Positions 43,815 to 52,930 of a stretch of DNA of 64,000 bases are shown here, piece by piece. Positions within the stretch are counted from its first letter, which is position 1. Every line of letters starts with the position of its first letter. Position numbers and translations under genes: made by a program. The notes beneath the pieces are model-generated. The model did no database searches. It worked only from the letters and a program-made list of their open reading frames with translations, and was not told where the DNA came from. This stretch comes from Paenibacillus camerounensis (GTDB lineage Bacteria; Bacillota; Bacilli; Paenibacillales; Paenibacillaceae): the NCBI RefSeq assembly GCF_000723885.1, contig NZ_CCDG010000059.1:1-64000 (forward strand), in the 5' to 3' direction.

Positions 43815-44261
43815 TTAATCTATCTCTAGCAGACGTATGATTTCACCGTCTATTACTTCTTCACTGACTTTATTAAACCCCAAGGATTCGTACAGCCTTC
43901 CCGCAGCCAGATTGTCCGGCCGGTGTCCGATCATGATCCGGGTACAATTGGAACTGCGCATAAGCTGTATTAAAGCGTTCATTGCCGCTTTGCCCAAACC
44001 GTTACCCTGATATTGTTCATCGATCATAACGGCGGGAATCCAGCAGTTACCGTCTTGATCCGGATTCATACAAAATACGAGAAATCCGACCAAGGTCTCT
44101 TCCGAGTAAACGGCACGCAGTTCAAAGTCATCAACATATTTCGATTCCGCGATCCAATAGACCACAGGTGCAGGAAAGATGTCCAGCTGCCCGGGTTTGA
44201 CTTTAAGCTTGGTGCAGGCGTACCAGTTATCAGCCGTTACAGGCTTCAATTCAACGTTCAT
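43815..44261 (-). CDS. GNAT family N-acetyltransferase
   Basis: A 148-residue acetyltransferase with the acetyl-CoA loop QYQGNGLGKAAM near 83 and the closing AAGRLYESLGFNKVSEE near 118. The opening VELKPVTADNWYACTKLKV resembles the PaiA/spermidine-acetyltransferase-like branch, but the substrate is not certain. GGGAGGAAAG sets the ATG. The 312 bases upstream to the next gene hold only a TATAAT at 44525-44530 that may serve the response regulator gene. Confidence 0.88.
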   Translation of the reverse strand: MNVELKPVTADNWYACTKLKVKPGQLDIFPAPVVYWIAESKYVDDFELRAVYSEETLVGFLVFCMNPDQDGNCWIPAVMIDEQYQGNGLGKAAMNALIQLMRSSNCTRIMIGHRPDNLAAGRLYESLGFNKVSEEVIDGEIIRLLEID

Positions 44262-44573
44262 CGACTTTCCTCCCGAATGTTAATTCGCAGAGGAGCCCGT
44301 CCTCCGCGATTATGGCGCAATTCCTCTTGTATCAACAACTGGATGGCTATTCTTCATACCACATCACTCCTCTCGAAATGGAACCCTCTGGTTATAATAT
44401 TCGCTTGTTAGGATTAAACCTCCTCTTACGGTTTGATTCCACATGCTTTCTACATAATTATGGGCTAAACTGCAGCTAGTGAATTACACAATGGAGCTGC
44501 TGCCGGCTTGTGTTTTTATTAAGGTATAATAAAAGAAAAGTGTAGTTCAGTACAACCACAAAGGGTGATTAGC

Positions 44574-45281
44574 TTGACGAAGCCTCAGGTGCTGATCGTT
44601 GACGATGAATGGAATATGCGGAATCTGCTGCGGATTTATTTGCGCAGGGCAGGTTTTGACACAGAGGAAGCAGCCACAGGCTATGAAGCACTGCAGAAGA
44701 TAGAACAGCAGGCGTTCAGTTTAGTGCTGCTGGATGTCATGATGCCGGATATGGACGGGTGGCAGGTCTGCAAGTCGGTCCGGGCCCGAAGTAATGTGCC
44801 TATCATTATGCTTACAGCACGGTCAGAGACGAGAGACAAAGTGCTTGGCCTCGGGATTGGCGCTGATGATTATCTGTCCAAGCCGTTCGAGCCGGAGGAG
44901 CTGCTGGCCCGGATTCATTCCTTGCTGAGGCGCTCTTTGTTAACCCGCGCGGCTGTCCCGCAGAAGGAGGTTCTGGGCTTCCCGGAGCTGAATATTTATC
45001 CGGAAGCCCGCGAGGTGGAAGTTAAGGGGGAGAAGGTTGTTTTTACGCTGAAGGAGTTTGATTTGCTCGCTGCACTTGCCCGCGGCGGACAGCGCGTATA
45101 CACCAGAGAGGAACTGGTTGAGCAGCTGTGGGGGAATGATTACGGGGGAGAAACACGGGTGGTGGATACCCATATCAAGAATATCAGGGAAAAGCTGCAA
45201 AAAGCGGAGCTTTCCTATCATCCGGTGCAGACGGTATGGGGACTGGGCTATAAATTTCAGGCACCGGAGCATGCGGAATGA
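44574..45281 (+). CDS. OmpR family response regulator
   Basis: A 235-residue regulator with acidic pocket VDDEWN, phosphoacceptor Asp54 (LLDVMMPDM), conserved Lys in LSKPFEPEE and a winged-helix output domain (ETRVVDTHIKNIREKL). TTG at 44574 is preferred over GTG 44565 because AAGGGTG sits six bases before it. It overlaps the sensor kinase gene by four bases. Targets are unknown; no transporter or obvious output gene follows. Confidence 0.92.
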   Translation: MTKPQVLIVDDEWNMRNLLRIYLRRAGFDTEEAATGYEALQKIEQQAFSLVLLDVMMPDMDGWQVCKSVRARSNVPIIMLTARSETRDKVLGLGIGADDYLSKPFEPEELLARIHSLLRRSLLTRAAVPQKEVLGFPELNIYPEAREVEVKGEKVVFTLKEFDLLAALARGGQRVYTREELVEQLWGNDYGGETRVVDTHIKNIREKLQKAELSYHPVQTVWGLGYKFQAPEHAE

Positions 45282-46693
45282 GGGGCAACAGAATTGGCTT
45301 TAAGCTTGGTCTGGCGATTATGTCCCTCTTTCTGGTCGTACTCCTGTCGCTGGGTGTGATGATCGACCGGATGTTCAGCAGCTTTTATTACCGGGAAATG
45401 CGCACTCAGGCAATGGAGCTGGCATCACATTTTACGGCCATGGCTGAATCCGGCGATACGACCAATGAGCTGATGATGGGGTCTTTTGCAGAATTCACGG
45501 ATGTCAGCATCTTTAATATATCCCGGGACGGCAAGGTAGAGCTTCACTCTGGACTACATGATGCTGCGGACCGTATGTTTATACAAGACGGGGACCTTGA
45601 GCATATTTTTGCCGGAGCGGACAGCAGCTTTGTCTATTCAGATCCCGCCGGTCACCGTTATTTCGTTACAGCCCAGCCCATCAAGCAGGGAACCAGCATC
45701 ATTTCGGCGTTATATGTTATGTCCTCGATGGAGAATATGGAGCAGACCCTTGCGGCTGTAAGGGATATTCTGCTGCTGGCAGGCGTTAGTGCCTTTGTGC
45801 TTGCACTGCTGATTACGCTGGTTATCGCCAGGATTTTGTCGCGTCCGCTAGTGCAAATGCAAAAGGCTACCCGCAAAATTGCCGCAGGTGAGCTGGAGAC
45901 GAGGCTTACGATCAGCAGTAACGATGAAATTGGAACGCTGGCAGGAGCAATCAATGATCTTGCTGTCGATCTGCAGCGGTTCAGGGATACACGGCAGGAG
46001 TTTCTCGCTAACATTTCACATGAATTACGCACCCCTGTCACCTATCTGCAAGGCTATGCGAAGGTGGTAAGGGATGGACTGTACGAAACCGAAGAGGAGC
46101 AGCAGCTGTACCTGAATATCATTCATCAGGAGGCGCACCGCATCCAGCATCTGGTGGACGATTTGTTCGAGCTGGCCAAAATGGAAGAGGGTCAGATTCC
46201 GCTGCATATCGGACCGGTGGATTTCACCGGCATAGCCGGGCAGGCAGTCAGCAAGCTGGAGCTTACAGCCAGAGATAAGGGGATCAGGCTTCTTTTTAAC
46301 GTAAGCGGAGCGGCTGCTCCTATACCCGGGGATGCGAAACGGATGGAACAAATTGTAATGAATATACTGGAAAATGCTGTCCGCTACACGGATGAGGGAG
46401 AGGTCCGGGTCCTGCTGCAGTATGACAGCGATAAGGTCAGGTTCATTGTGGAGGATACCGGGATTGGTATTCCGGAGGAAGAGCTTCCCTTTGTGTTTGA
46501 GAGATTCTACCGGGTGGAGAAATCACGTTCCCGGCAGTACGGCGGAACCGGACTCGGTTTGTCCATTGTGCATAAGCTGACGGGGCTATTAGGAGGAACG
46601 GTGAGTATATCCAGCAAGCCGGGGGAGGGTACGAAATGTGAGGTTGTATTTGAAAAAACAGATAACACTCAACAAGCAGAGCTTGTCCGGTAA
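45278..46693 (+). CDS. Sensor histidine kinase
   Basis: A 471-residue kinase. Membrane segments near 10-30 and 165-187 bracket an extracytoplasmic sensor. HAMP (ILSRPLVQMQKATRKIAAGE), HisKA with His248 (NISHELRTPV) and HATPase boxes (MNILENAVRY, DTGIGIPEEEL, GTGLGLSIV) follow. It is the partner of the response regulator just before it. The sensor domain gives no clear ligand. Confidence 0.92.
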   Translation: MRGNRIGFKLGLAIMSLFLVVLLSLGVMIDRMFSSFYYREMRTQAMELASHFTAMAESGDTTNELMMGSFAEFTDVSIFNISRDGKVELHSGLHDAADRMFIQDGDLEHIFAGADSSFVYSDPAGHRYFVTAQPIKQGTSIISALYVMSSMENMEQTLAAVRDILLLAGVSAFVLALLITLVIARILSRPLVQMQKATRKIAAGELETRLTISSNDEIGTLAGAINDLAVDLQRFRDTRQEFLANISHELRTPVTYLQGYAKVVRDGLYETEEEQQLYLNIIHQEAHRIQHLVDDLFELAKMEEGQIPLHIGPVDFTGIAGQAVSKLELTARDKGIRLLFNVSGAAAPIPGDAKRMEQIVMNILENAVRYTDEGEVRVLLQYDSDKVRFIVEDTGIGIPEEELPFVFERFYRVEKSRSRQYGGTGLGLSIVHKLTGLLGGTVSISSKPGEGTKCEVVFEKTDNTQQAELVR

Positions 46694-46732
46694 ACGGAGC
46701 TCTGCTTATTTGAGTGTTGTCAGGTTAGGCTA

Positions 46733-47218
46733 TCAGTGGTTCATCCCGGCCATCCCGCTGATAATTTCCGGATTGATCATCCCGAAGATCATCGCAATAT
46801 GCGCTACCACCAGGAAACCGCTGACCAGCAGGAAATGCAGCTTCAGCTTATCCTCTTCCGTACGCTTGCGGGCAATCAGGCCGAGATCGAGCAGCGCGAG
46901 CGGCAGGAGAAACAGAACTCCGCTCAGGTAGAAGCCAACAGCAACAACGTCAACCCAGGTATGCCATTCACCGTTAACAGTAAGCGGTACAAAGGCGGTT
47001 GGGAACAAGTAGAGAAATATTCCGGTGAAATAAAGACCGGCGAGAATACTGCATATCCGGTTGAAGGCTCTCAGCGGTCCGTTCAGTTTTTTGGTGAACA
47101 GAATAAAGAATTCGGTTACAGTAATCGTCTCTGCGAAAATAACGGGAATCGCCATAAAAAGTATCAGATTCCATGGCTGATTGTCCGCCAGCAGCGACAT
47201 GTAGTGTGTCATTGTCAT
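46733..47218 (-). CDS. Small multi-pass membrane protein (DUF6803-like)
   Basis: A 161-residue protein with five hydrophobic segments spread over its whole length. It opens MTMTHYMSLLADNQPWNLI and ends in a Met/Gly-rich tail (INPEIISGMAGMNH). I link it to the DUF6803 family from memory only. GGAGGATGTAAC before the ATG at 47218 sets the start; the longer upstream frame is not needed. It is convergent with the kinase gene. Confidence 0.65.
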   Translation of the reverse strand: MTMTHYMSLLADNQPWNLILFMAIPVIFAETITVTEFFILFTKKLNGPLRAFNRICSILAGLYFTGIFLYLFPTAFVPLTVNGEWHTWVDVVAVGFYLSGVLFLLPLALLDLGLIARKRTEEDKLKLHFLLVSGFLVVAHIAMIFGMINPEIISGMAGMNH

Positions 47219-47365
47219 GTTACATCCTCCAATAGCAAAATTACTTACTCTGAGATGGTAATAGATAAGTGTGTGGAAAGTATGTAGAAACAGGGGTATG
47301 ATGGAACAAGCTGCGCAGTTAGGCGCTGGTGCATAAATATGCATATAAGAGGGGAGCAGACAAAT

Positions 47366-48040
47366 ATGAATGAAGCGCTGAAAAGTATCTTATTTGACCT
47401 GGACGGTACGTTGACCGATCCGAAGGAAGGGATTACCCGGTGTGTGGAATATGCCCTGAACAAGTTCGGAATTACAGTTGAGCACACAGATCTGCTGCTG
47501 CCGTATATCGGGCCGCCGCTGTATGACTCTTTTGTGCAGATTCAGGGGTTAACGGAGGAGCAGGCTGCGCAGGCGGTAGTCTTTTACCGTGAACGCTACA
47601 GCACTGTCGGGATGTTCGAGAATGCCGTCATTCCCGGAATTCCTGAGCTGCTGGAGGCGCTGCAGGCCAAGGGATATTCCTTGTACGTGGCTACGTCTAA
47701 ACCTACGGTATTCGCAGAGGAGATTCTCAAGCATTACGGGCTGGACAGGTATTTCCGGCATGTAGGCGGCAGCAATCTGGATGGTACCCGCTCCAAAAAG
47801 GCTGAGGTCATCCGGTATGTGCTGGAGCAGGGTGGTATTACACCTGAGGAGGCTGTAATGATCGGCGACCGGGAGCATGACATTATCGGGGCAAAAGCCT
47901 GCGGCGTCCCTTCAATCGGTGTATTGATCGGCTATGGCTCTGAAGCGGAATTATCCGCCAGCGGCGCGGATTATATAGCAGCAAACGTTGCGGAAATCGG
48001 AGAGATTATTACACGGATCAGTGTGCCGGCTGCAGGTTAA
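47366..48040 (+). CDS. HAD family hydrolase, phosphoglycolate-phosphatase-like
   Basis: A 224-residue phosphatase. Motif I is FDLDGTLTDPKEG near the N-terminus, motif II Ser/Thr is in YVATSKP, motif III Lys is in RSKKAEV, and motif IV is MIGDREHDIIGA near 171. A helical cap lies between motifs I and II. This matches Gph/PgmB-like subfamily I enzymes that dephosphorylate small phosphometabolites. GAGGGGAG sets the ATG at 47366. Confidence 0.9.
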   Translation: MNEALKSILFDLDGTLTDPKEGITRCVEYALNKFGITVEHTDLLLPYIGPPLYDSFVQIQGLTEEQAAQAVVFYRERYSTVGMFENAVIPGIPELLEALQAKGYSLYVATSKPTVFAEEILKHYGLDRYFRHVGGSNLDGTRSKKAEVIRYVLEQGGITPEEAVMIGDREHDIIGAKACGVPSIGVLIGYGSEAELSASGADYIAANVAEIGEIITRISVPAAG

Positions 48041-48129
48041 CCTTACCGGGTGTTTAGACTATTTTTTATAATGACTATTGACTTATCAGATTGTCATTGA
48101 GTAATATGTAACCATCAACACCAAGCAAC

Positions 48130-48436
48130 ATCATAACCAAGGCATTGACCAAAGACAGGATATCCTCCAAGGACTGACCAGAGAGAGAAGTGAGTGGTGA
48201 GAGCTTCTTACAGAGACCGGCCGGATGTTACCCCTTTGCAGCCGTGGCACTGAACCCTCCCTGCTGTCAGGGCGGCTGTAAATGCCACCGACTTATCCCC
48301 GATACCGGATACCATGAGGATTATGCGACTTAGCTTCCGCCTGACAGCAGGGGGTTGTTACAGCGCAGGTCAAACTAGGGTGGAACCACGAGCTTAAGCG
48401 CACTCGTCCCTTTTCGGGAGAGATGCGTTTTTTTGC
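48130..48436 (+). promoter_or_regulatory. Threonyl T-box riboswitch of thrS
   Basis: The T-box consensus AGGGTGGAACCACG is at 48377-48390. It is preceded by a long structured leader with AG-rich bulge sequence (ACCAGAGAGAGAAGTGAG) and followed by the terminator stem CGCACTCGTCCC / GGGAGAGATGCG and TTTTTTT (about 48399-48436). Uncharged tRNA-Thr would favour the antiterminator and allow thrS transcription. A Thr codon ACC in TGAACC (48254-48256) is a candidate specifier, but the specifier loop was not firmly placed. Confidence 0.9.
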
Positions 48437-48478
48437 GTTCAAATGTTCCTTTACCTTGAAGAGACGGAGGCTATAATC

Positions 48479-50392
48479 ATGGAGATCAAAGTAAAACTGC
48501 CGGATGGACAAATAAAAGGGTATTCATATAACACTAGTATTAGTGCGGTTGCAGAATCTATTAGTCCCAGTCTGAAGAAAAATGCAGTTGCAGGGAAAGT
48601 TGACGGTAAGCTCGTTGACCTGAATTATCCGCTTGTTAAGGACAGCCGGGTTGAGATTGTGACACTGGACAGCAAGGATGGACAGGACGTACACCGGCAC
48701 AGCACTGCACATCTGATGGCTCAAGCGATTAAACGCATCTACGGCGGCAAAAAGGTGAAGCTGGGCATCGGTCCGGTCATCGAAGACGGCTTCTACTACG
48801 ATGTGGATATCGAGCAGCCGTTGTCGAGCGAGGATCTGGCGGCAATTGAGCAGGAGATGAATGCTATTGTTAAGGAGAATCTGCCGATCGTCCGCCGGGA
48901 AGTCAGCCGCGATGAGGCGGTTAACCTGTTCGCAGACCTGGAGGAGCCGCTTAAGCTGGAACTGATCCGTGATCTGCCCGAAGACGCTGTTATCAGTATT
49001 TATAATCAAGGGGAATTCTCCGATCTGTGCCGCGGCCCGCACTTGGCTTCCACAGGCCAAATTAAGGTGTTCAAGCTAATGAGCGTGGCCGGAGCCTACT
49101 GGCGCGGGGATTCGAACAATAAGATGCTGCAGCGGATTTATGGTGTGGCTTTCCTGAAAAAAGCCCGGCTCGATGAGCATCTGCACATGCTGGAGGAAGC
49201 CAAGAAACGGGATCACCGCAAGCTCGGCAAGGAGCTGGAGCTGTTCATGTTCTCCGAGGAATCACCGGGCATGCCGTTCTATCTGCCAAAAGGGATGATT
49301 ATCCGCACAGAGCTGGAGGATTTCAGCCGCGGACTGCAGCGTGAGCGGGATTACAGTGAGGTCCGCACACCGCTGATGATGAACAACCGGCTGTGGGAGC
49401 AATCCGGACACTATGACCACTACAAGGACGATATGTATTTCACTCAGGCGGACGAAGCAAAGTTTGCACTGAAGCCGATGAACTGCCCCGGACATATGCT
49501 GATCTTCAAAAATAACCTGCACTCCTACCGTGAGCTGCCGATCCGGCTGGCTGAATTCGGCCAGGTGCACCGCAACGAATCCTCAGGCTCGCTGAACGGG
49601 ATGATGCGTGTCCGCACTTTTTGCCAGGATGATGCCCACCTGTTCGTACTGCCGGAGCAGATCGAAGCAGAAATCGGGCAGGTGCTGGACTTAATTGACC
49701 ATATCTACAAAGTGTTCGGCTTTGAATACAAGGTAGAGCTGTCCACTCGTCCGGCAGATTATATGGGTGAGGAGTCACTCTGGGATCAGGCGGAGGCTGC
49801 GCTGGAAAAGGTACTGCAAAACCGCGGCATGCCGTACCGGATCAACGCAGGAGACGGCGCTTTTTACGGGCCGAAAATTGACTTCCACATCCTCGACGCG
49901 CTAAAACGGAGCTGGCAATGCGGCACAGTGCAGCTGGACTTCCAGATGCCGCAAAAATTCGACCTGACTTACGTCGGCGAAGACGGCCAGAAGCACCGTC
50001 CGGTTGTCATTCACCGCGCGGTATACGGCTCGATCGACCGGTTCATCGGGATTCTGACTGAGCATTTCAGCGGTGCTTTTCCGGTGTGGCTGTCTCCGGT
50101 TCAGGTAAAGCTGCTGCCGGTATCGGTGAATCATGCGGACTATGCCTTCGAGGTGAAGCAGGCGCTGGCAGCTGCCGGAATCCGGGTTGAAGCGGATGTG
50201 CGTAATGAGAAATTAGGCCTGAAGATCCGGGAAGCCCAGCTGGAGAAGGTTCCTTACATGCTCGTGCTTGGTGACAATGAGCGTGATTCCGGCACAATCT
50301 CCGTGCGTAAGCGCGGCGGCGGAGATGCCGGCCCGATGGGCATAGATGAGCTGGCCCGGCTGATTGCCGCAGAGATTGCAGGGCGGAAATAA
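48479..50392 (+). CDS. thrS: Threonyl-tRNA synthetase
   Basis: A 637-residue class II synthetase that charges tRNA-Thr. The order is a TGS domain (about 1-62), the editing domain with HSTAHLMAQA near 71, the catalytic core with the zinc-binding MNCPGHM, then RNESSGSLNGMMRVRTF and IHRAVYGSIDRFIGIL, and the C-terminal anticodon-binding domain. GACGGAGG before ATG 48479 sets the start. It is controlled by the T-box just upstream and has its own terminator. Confidence 0.97.
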   Translation: MEIKVKLPDGQIKGYSYNTSISAVAESISPSLKKNAVAGKVDGKLVDLNYPLVKDSRVEIVTLDSKDGQDVHRHSTAHLMAQAIKRIYGGKKVKLGIGPVIEDGFYYDVDIEQPLSSEDLAAIEQEMNAIVKENLPIVRREVSRDEAVNLFADLEEPLKLELIRDLPEDAVISIYNQGEFSDLCRGPHLASTGQIKVFKLMSVAGAYWRGDSNNKMLQRIYGVAFLKKARLDEHLHMLEEAKKRDHRKLGKELELFMFSEESPGMPFYLPKGMIIRTELEDFSRGLQRERDYSEVRTPLMMNNRLWEQSGHYDHYKDDMYFTQADEAKFALKPMNCPGHMLIFKNNLHSYRELPIRLAEFGQVHRNESSGSLNGMMRVRTFCQDDAHLFVLPEQIEAEIGQVLDLIDHIYKVFGFEYKVELSTRPADYMGEESLWDQAEAALEKVLQNRGMPYRINAGDGAFYGPKIDFHILDALKRSWQCGTVQLDFQMPQKFDLTYVGEDGQKHRPVVIHRAVYGSIDRFIGILTEHFSGAFPVWLSPVQVKLLPVSVNHADYAFEVKQALAAAGIRVEADVRNEKLGLKIREAQLEKVPYMLVLGDNERDSGTISVRKRGGGDAGPMGIDELARLIAAEIAGRK

Positions 50393-50415
50393 AAAGTTTC
50401 TTCATTAATATGCTG

Positions 50416-50450
50416 CAGCTCCGTTTTTACACAAACGGGGCTGTTTTTTT
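50416..50450 (+). terminator. Intrinsic terminator after thrS
   Basis: CAGCTCCGTTT (50416-50426) with AAACGGGGCTG (50433-50443), one G-U step, then seven T. Confidence 0.88.
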
Positions 50451-50578
50451 ATCAAAACCATACAGACAGAGGACAGGCAGATCGTTTACAATTTAGGGAC
50501 AGCTGGTCTTTTAAGTGGAGATCGGCGTTTAGTTATGCAGCGTGCTTTGAACTCATCCGCATCTTAGGAGGCAATTGT

Positions 50579-51175
50579 GTGATCTCGGAGAACATCAGAC
50601 CTTTAAACGGCACGTACATTCAAATGGTTCCCATGGAGGCAGCGCATAGGGCGGAGCTTACAGCGATTCTAAGCAACCCGCAAATCTGGGAATTTACCTG
50701 GAGAAAAATCACCTCCGCCGCACAGGTAGAGCAGCTAATCGATACGGCGCTTATGAACAAAGATAAGGGTCACGATCTGCCGTTTGTTATGCTGGACCGT
50801 TCTACCGGACGGATTGCCGGGACCTCGCGGATTATGCATATTGATCATGCCCACCGCAACGCGGAAATCGGTTGCACCTGGATTGCCCCTGAATACTGGA
50901 GAACACCGGTGAATACAGAAGGCAAAGCGCTGCTGCTGCAGCATTGCTTCGAGGAGCTTGGACTGCTCCGGGTGAATTTTACAATTGTCCGCGGCAACCT
51001 GAGGTCACAACGAGCGATTGAACGCATTGGTGCCGCAAAAGAAGGTATCCTCCGCAAGCACCGGATCAGCTCCGATGGCAATGTAGTCGATAATGTACTG
51101 TACAGCATCATTGATGAGGAGTGGCCGGGGGTAAAGGCGAATTTGCATTATCTTTTGCAGGAGAAATATATCTAA
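50579..51175 (+). CDS. RimJ/RimL-type GNAT N-acetyltransferase
   Basis: A 198-residue acetyltransferase of the branch that modifies ribosomal proteins or amino-sugar and antibiotic targets. Visible are AEIGCTWIAPEYWRTPVNTE near 97, FEELGLLRVNFTI, then RSQRAIERIGAAKEGILRKH near 141. The start is GTG at 50579, seven bases after TTAGGAGG. The acetyl-CoA loop (usually R/QxxGxG/A) is degenerate, as often in this branch. A hairpin with T run (51200-51231) ends the gene. Confidence 0.88.
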   Translation: MISENIRPLNGTYIQMVPMEAAHRAELTAILSNPQIWEFTWRKITSAAQVEQLIDTALMNKDKGHDLPFVMLDRSTGRIAGTSRIMHIDHAHRNAEIGCTWIAPEYWRTPVNTEGKALLLQHCFEELGLLRVNFTIVRGNLRSQRAIERIGAAKEGILRKHRISSDGNVVDNVLYSIIDEEWPGVKANLHYLLQEKYI

Positions 51176-51199
51176 AGTCAATAATGTAATGTTGATTGC

Positions 51200-51233
51200 A
51201 ACGGGCTCTGCTTCCAGCTGAGTCCTTTTTTGA
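51200..51233 (+). terminator. Weak intrinsic terminator after the RimJ/RimL-type gene
   Basis: GGGCTC and GAGTCC can pair (one G-U) across a TGCTTCCAGCT loop, followed by TTTTTT. Confidence 0.55.
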
Positions 51234-51262
51234 CGTCATGACGGAATCCTCCACAAGGATCA

Positions 51263-51421
51263 TAGCCAACTCTTTATTTCATTGTTATAATAGAAACATA
51301 TATTCGTAAGGAAAATGTTAGTTATCTGTGATTGCTAACCCGTATTTCCCTCTTTGGGCTGATATGGGTTATGTTTTTTTGTCACCAATTATGAACTGAT
51401 GGCGGGGTTGGCTTATACATT
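51263..51421 (+). promoter_or_regulatory. Promoter and attenuator-like leader of the jetABC-like operon
   Basis: TAGCCA (51263-51268), 17 bases, TATAAT (51286-51291) form a reasonable sigma-A promoter. About 45 bases later a full intrinsic terminator appears: TAACCCGTAT (51336-51345) with ATATGGGTTA (51362-51371), then TGTTTTTTT. It ends 41 bases before the jetA start, inside the leader. GTTAG (51317-51321) can instead pair with CTAAC (51335-51339), which overlaps the terminator's 5' arm. ATTATGAACTG occurs at 51388-51398 and again at the real start (51419-51429); the first copy reads AUG-AAC-UGA. Confidence 0.5.
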
Positions 51422-52930
51422 ATGAACTGGTCTGATTTTGGGGAACGGAACAAGCGGCTTAATCCGCTGTGGAGCCTTGGTGCGGGAATGAATCTCGGTG
51501 AGCTTCAGCCGTACAAGGAGATGATCGCGCTCAGTGTGCTCCTGCAGGTCTACTATCTGGAGCTGGAATCGAATGAGCAGCGGTCCAAGGAGGATATCAC
51601 CGGTCTGGCGTGGAGCTCACTGGAGCGCTTTAAGATCACTGGGCTGGGAACCGCAGAATCGGTGGAACGCCTGGTGGACGGACTGCTCTGGAGCGGCAGC
51701 GGCGGCGATTTTGAGACGGTATATTATGATGATCACACACGGCAGATGACTATGCAGAAATATAAGTATTTTACTGTGGATGAGGATGCCACACGCAGCA
51801 GCTGGGAAGAGAGCGGAACCACAATCTACCGGCTGTCCGAGCATGCGATGGAGCTGATCTTCATGAGCCACGAGATTATTGAGGAATTCCAGATCAGCAT
51901 CAAGCTGCTGGAGATTCAGATGCATATCAAGCATGGCCGGGTGACGCGCGCGCTGCAGGATGTGAACGAGCTGATTTCACGGGTACGCAAAATGACCCAG
52001 CAGCAGCAGGAATACCGGAACGCGCTGCGCCGTAATCCGAAGCATATGTTCAGCGAATACGGGGTGATGCGCCATCAGCGGCTGGAGGATATACATCAGC
52101 AGTTTGACGAGGAACGCAGGCACTTTGACAGTATTCACCGCTCGCTGGCCCGGCTGGTTAATGACGAGAAGGATCTGACCGATTTCAACGAGCTGCGGCT
52201 GCTGTCTGAACGGGTGGAGCTGTCACGGAGAGTCCATGATGAGCTGGCCGAGGTGGTGCTGGGCATTTTTGAGGCGGAAACGAATCTGCGGCTGAACTTC
52301 CCTGAGCTGTTCTGGGGGGCGGCCGGCTTTAACTTCCGGACCAATGTATGGGAGGAATGGGTCAAAAGTGACGGGCTTCCCTCCGGGGACAGTCTTGAAC
52401 TGCTGGTCGGCGGCTTGTTCGCACCGCAGCAGGACTTTATTTATCCGCTTGCCTGGGCGTGGGAGGAGCAGGAGACCGGATTCCTGCCGGAAGAATGGCT
52501 GGAGGAGCCGGAGGATGCAGGGGAAGAACCGGAAGTATCCTATGTTCCCAAAACAATCTCTTGGGCCGAGGTTGCAGAGCTGTGGCTTCCCGTATTTGCG
52601 GGGCTTGCAGCTGAGGGCAGATTTACCTTTGCTGCAGAAGCCTTTACCGAGGAACAAAAGCTTGGCTGGACGAACAACCCGAATGCGGTTGATTTATGGG
52701 CACAGTTTTTTCATGCTGAGGTGAGAGTACAGGAATCGGCTGAAGAGAATACGGCTGGAACAGATGAATGCCAGAGGCTCATTCAATACCTGCTGGACAA
52801 TCATCCTGAGCTGGAGACTCTGCGGGGCAAGATGCTAAGAACAAACATTACCGGTACCGGGCAGCAGCCGGCAGTTAAGTGGCCGGGGCTTGAGATGAGT
52901 CCGTACACTATTACTATAGAAGAAAGATGA
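51422..52930 (+). CDS. JetA-like (kleisin-type) subunit of an SMC-like Wadjet/MukBEF-type complex
   Basis: A 502-residue soluble protein, helical in its first two thirds, with a predicted winged-helix-like N-terminus and a long helical segment about 155-290 (RVTRALQDVNELISRVRK, EELRRHFDSIH-like stretches). The C-terminal third is acidic (EEWLEEPEDAGEEPE near 360). I do not recognise it from a single hallmark motif. The call rests on position, size and coupling: it leads a three-gene unit with a DUF6063-like protein and a 1493-residue SMC-like ATPase, as JetA or MukF does. The ribosome site is weak (GGCGGGG). Confidence 0.6.
   Translation: MNWSDFGERNKRLNPLWSLGAGMNLGELQPYKEMIALSVLLQVYYLELESNEQRSKEDITGLAWSSLERFKITGLGTAESVERLVDGLLWSGSGGDFETVYYDDHTRQMTMQKYKYFTVDEDATRSSWEESGTTIYRLSEHAMELIFMSHEIIEEFQISIKLLEIQMHIKHGRVTRALQDVNELISRVRKMTQQQQEYRNALRRNPKHMFSEYGVMRHQRLEDIHQQFDEERRHFDSIHRSLARLVNDEKDLTDFNELRLLSERVELSRRVHDELAEVVLGIFEAETNLRLNFPELFWGAAGFNFRTNVWEEWVKSDGLPSGDSLELLVGGLFAPQQDFIYPLAWAWEEQETGFLPEEWLEEPEDAGEEPEVSYVPKTISWAEVAELWLPVFAGLAAEGRFTFAAEAFTEEQKLGWTNNPNAVDLWAQFFHAEVRVQESAEENTAGTDECQRLIQYLLDNHPELETLRGKMLRTNITGTGQQPAVKWPGLEMSPYTITIEER

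Noticed and set aside
44262..44573. Small minus-strand peptide near 44290-44360
   Set aside because: The frame stops after about 15 residues and has no recognisable feature.
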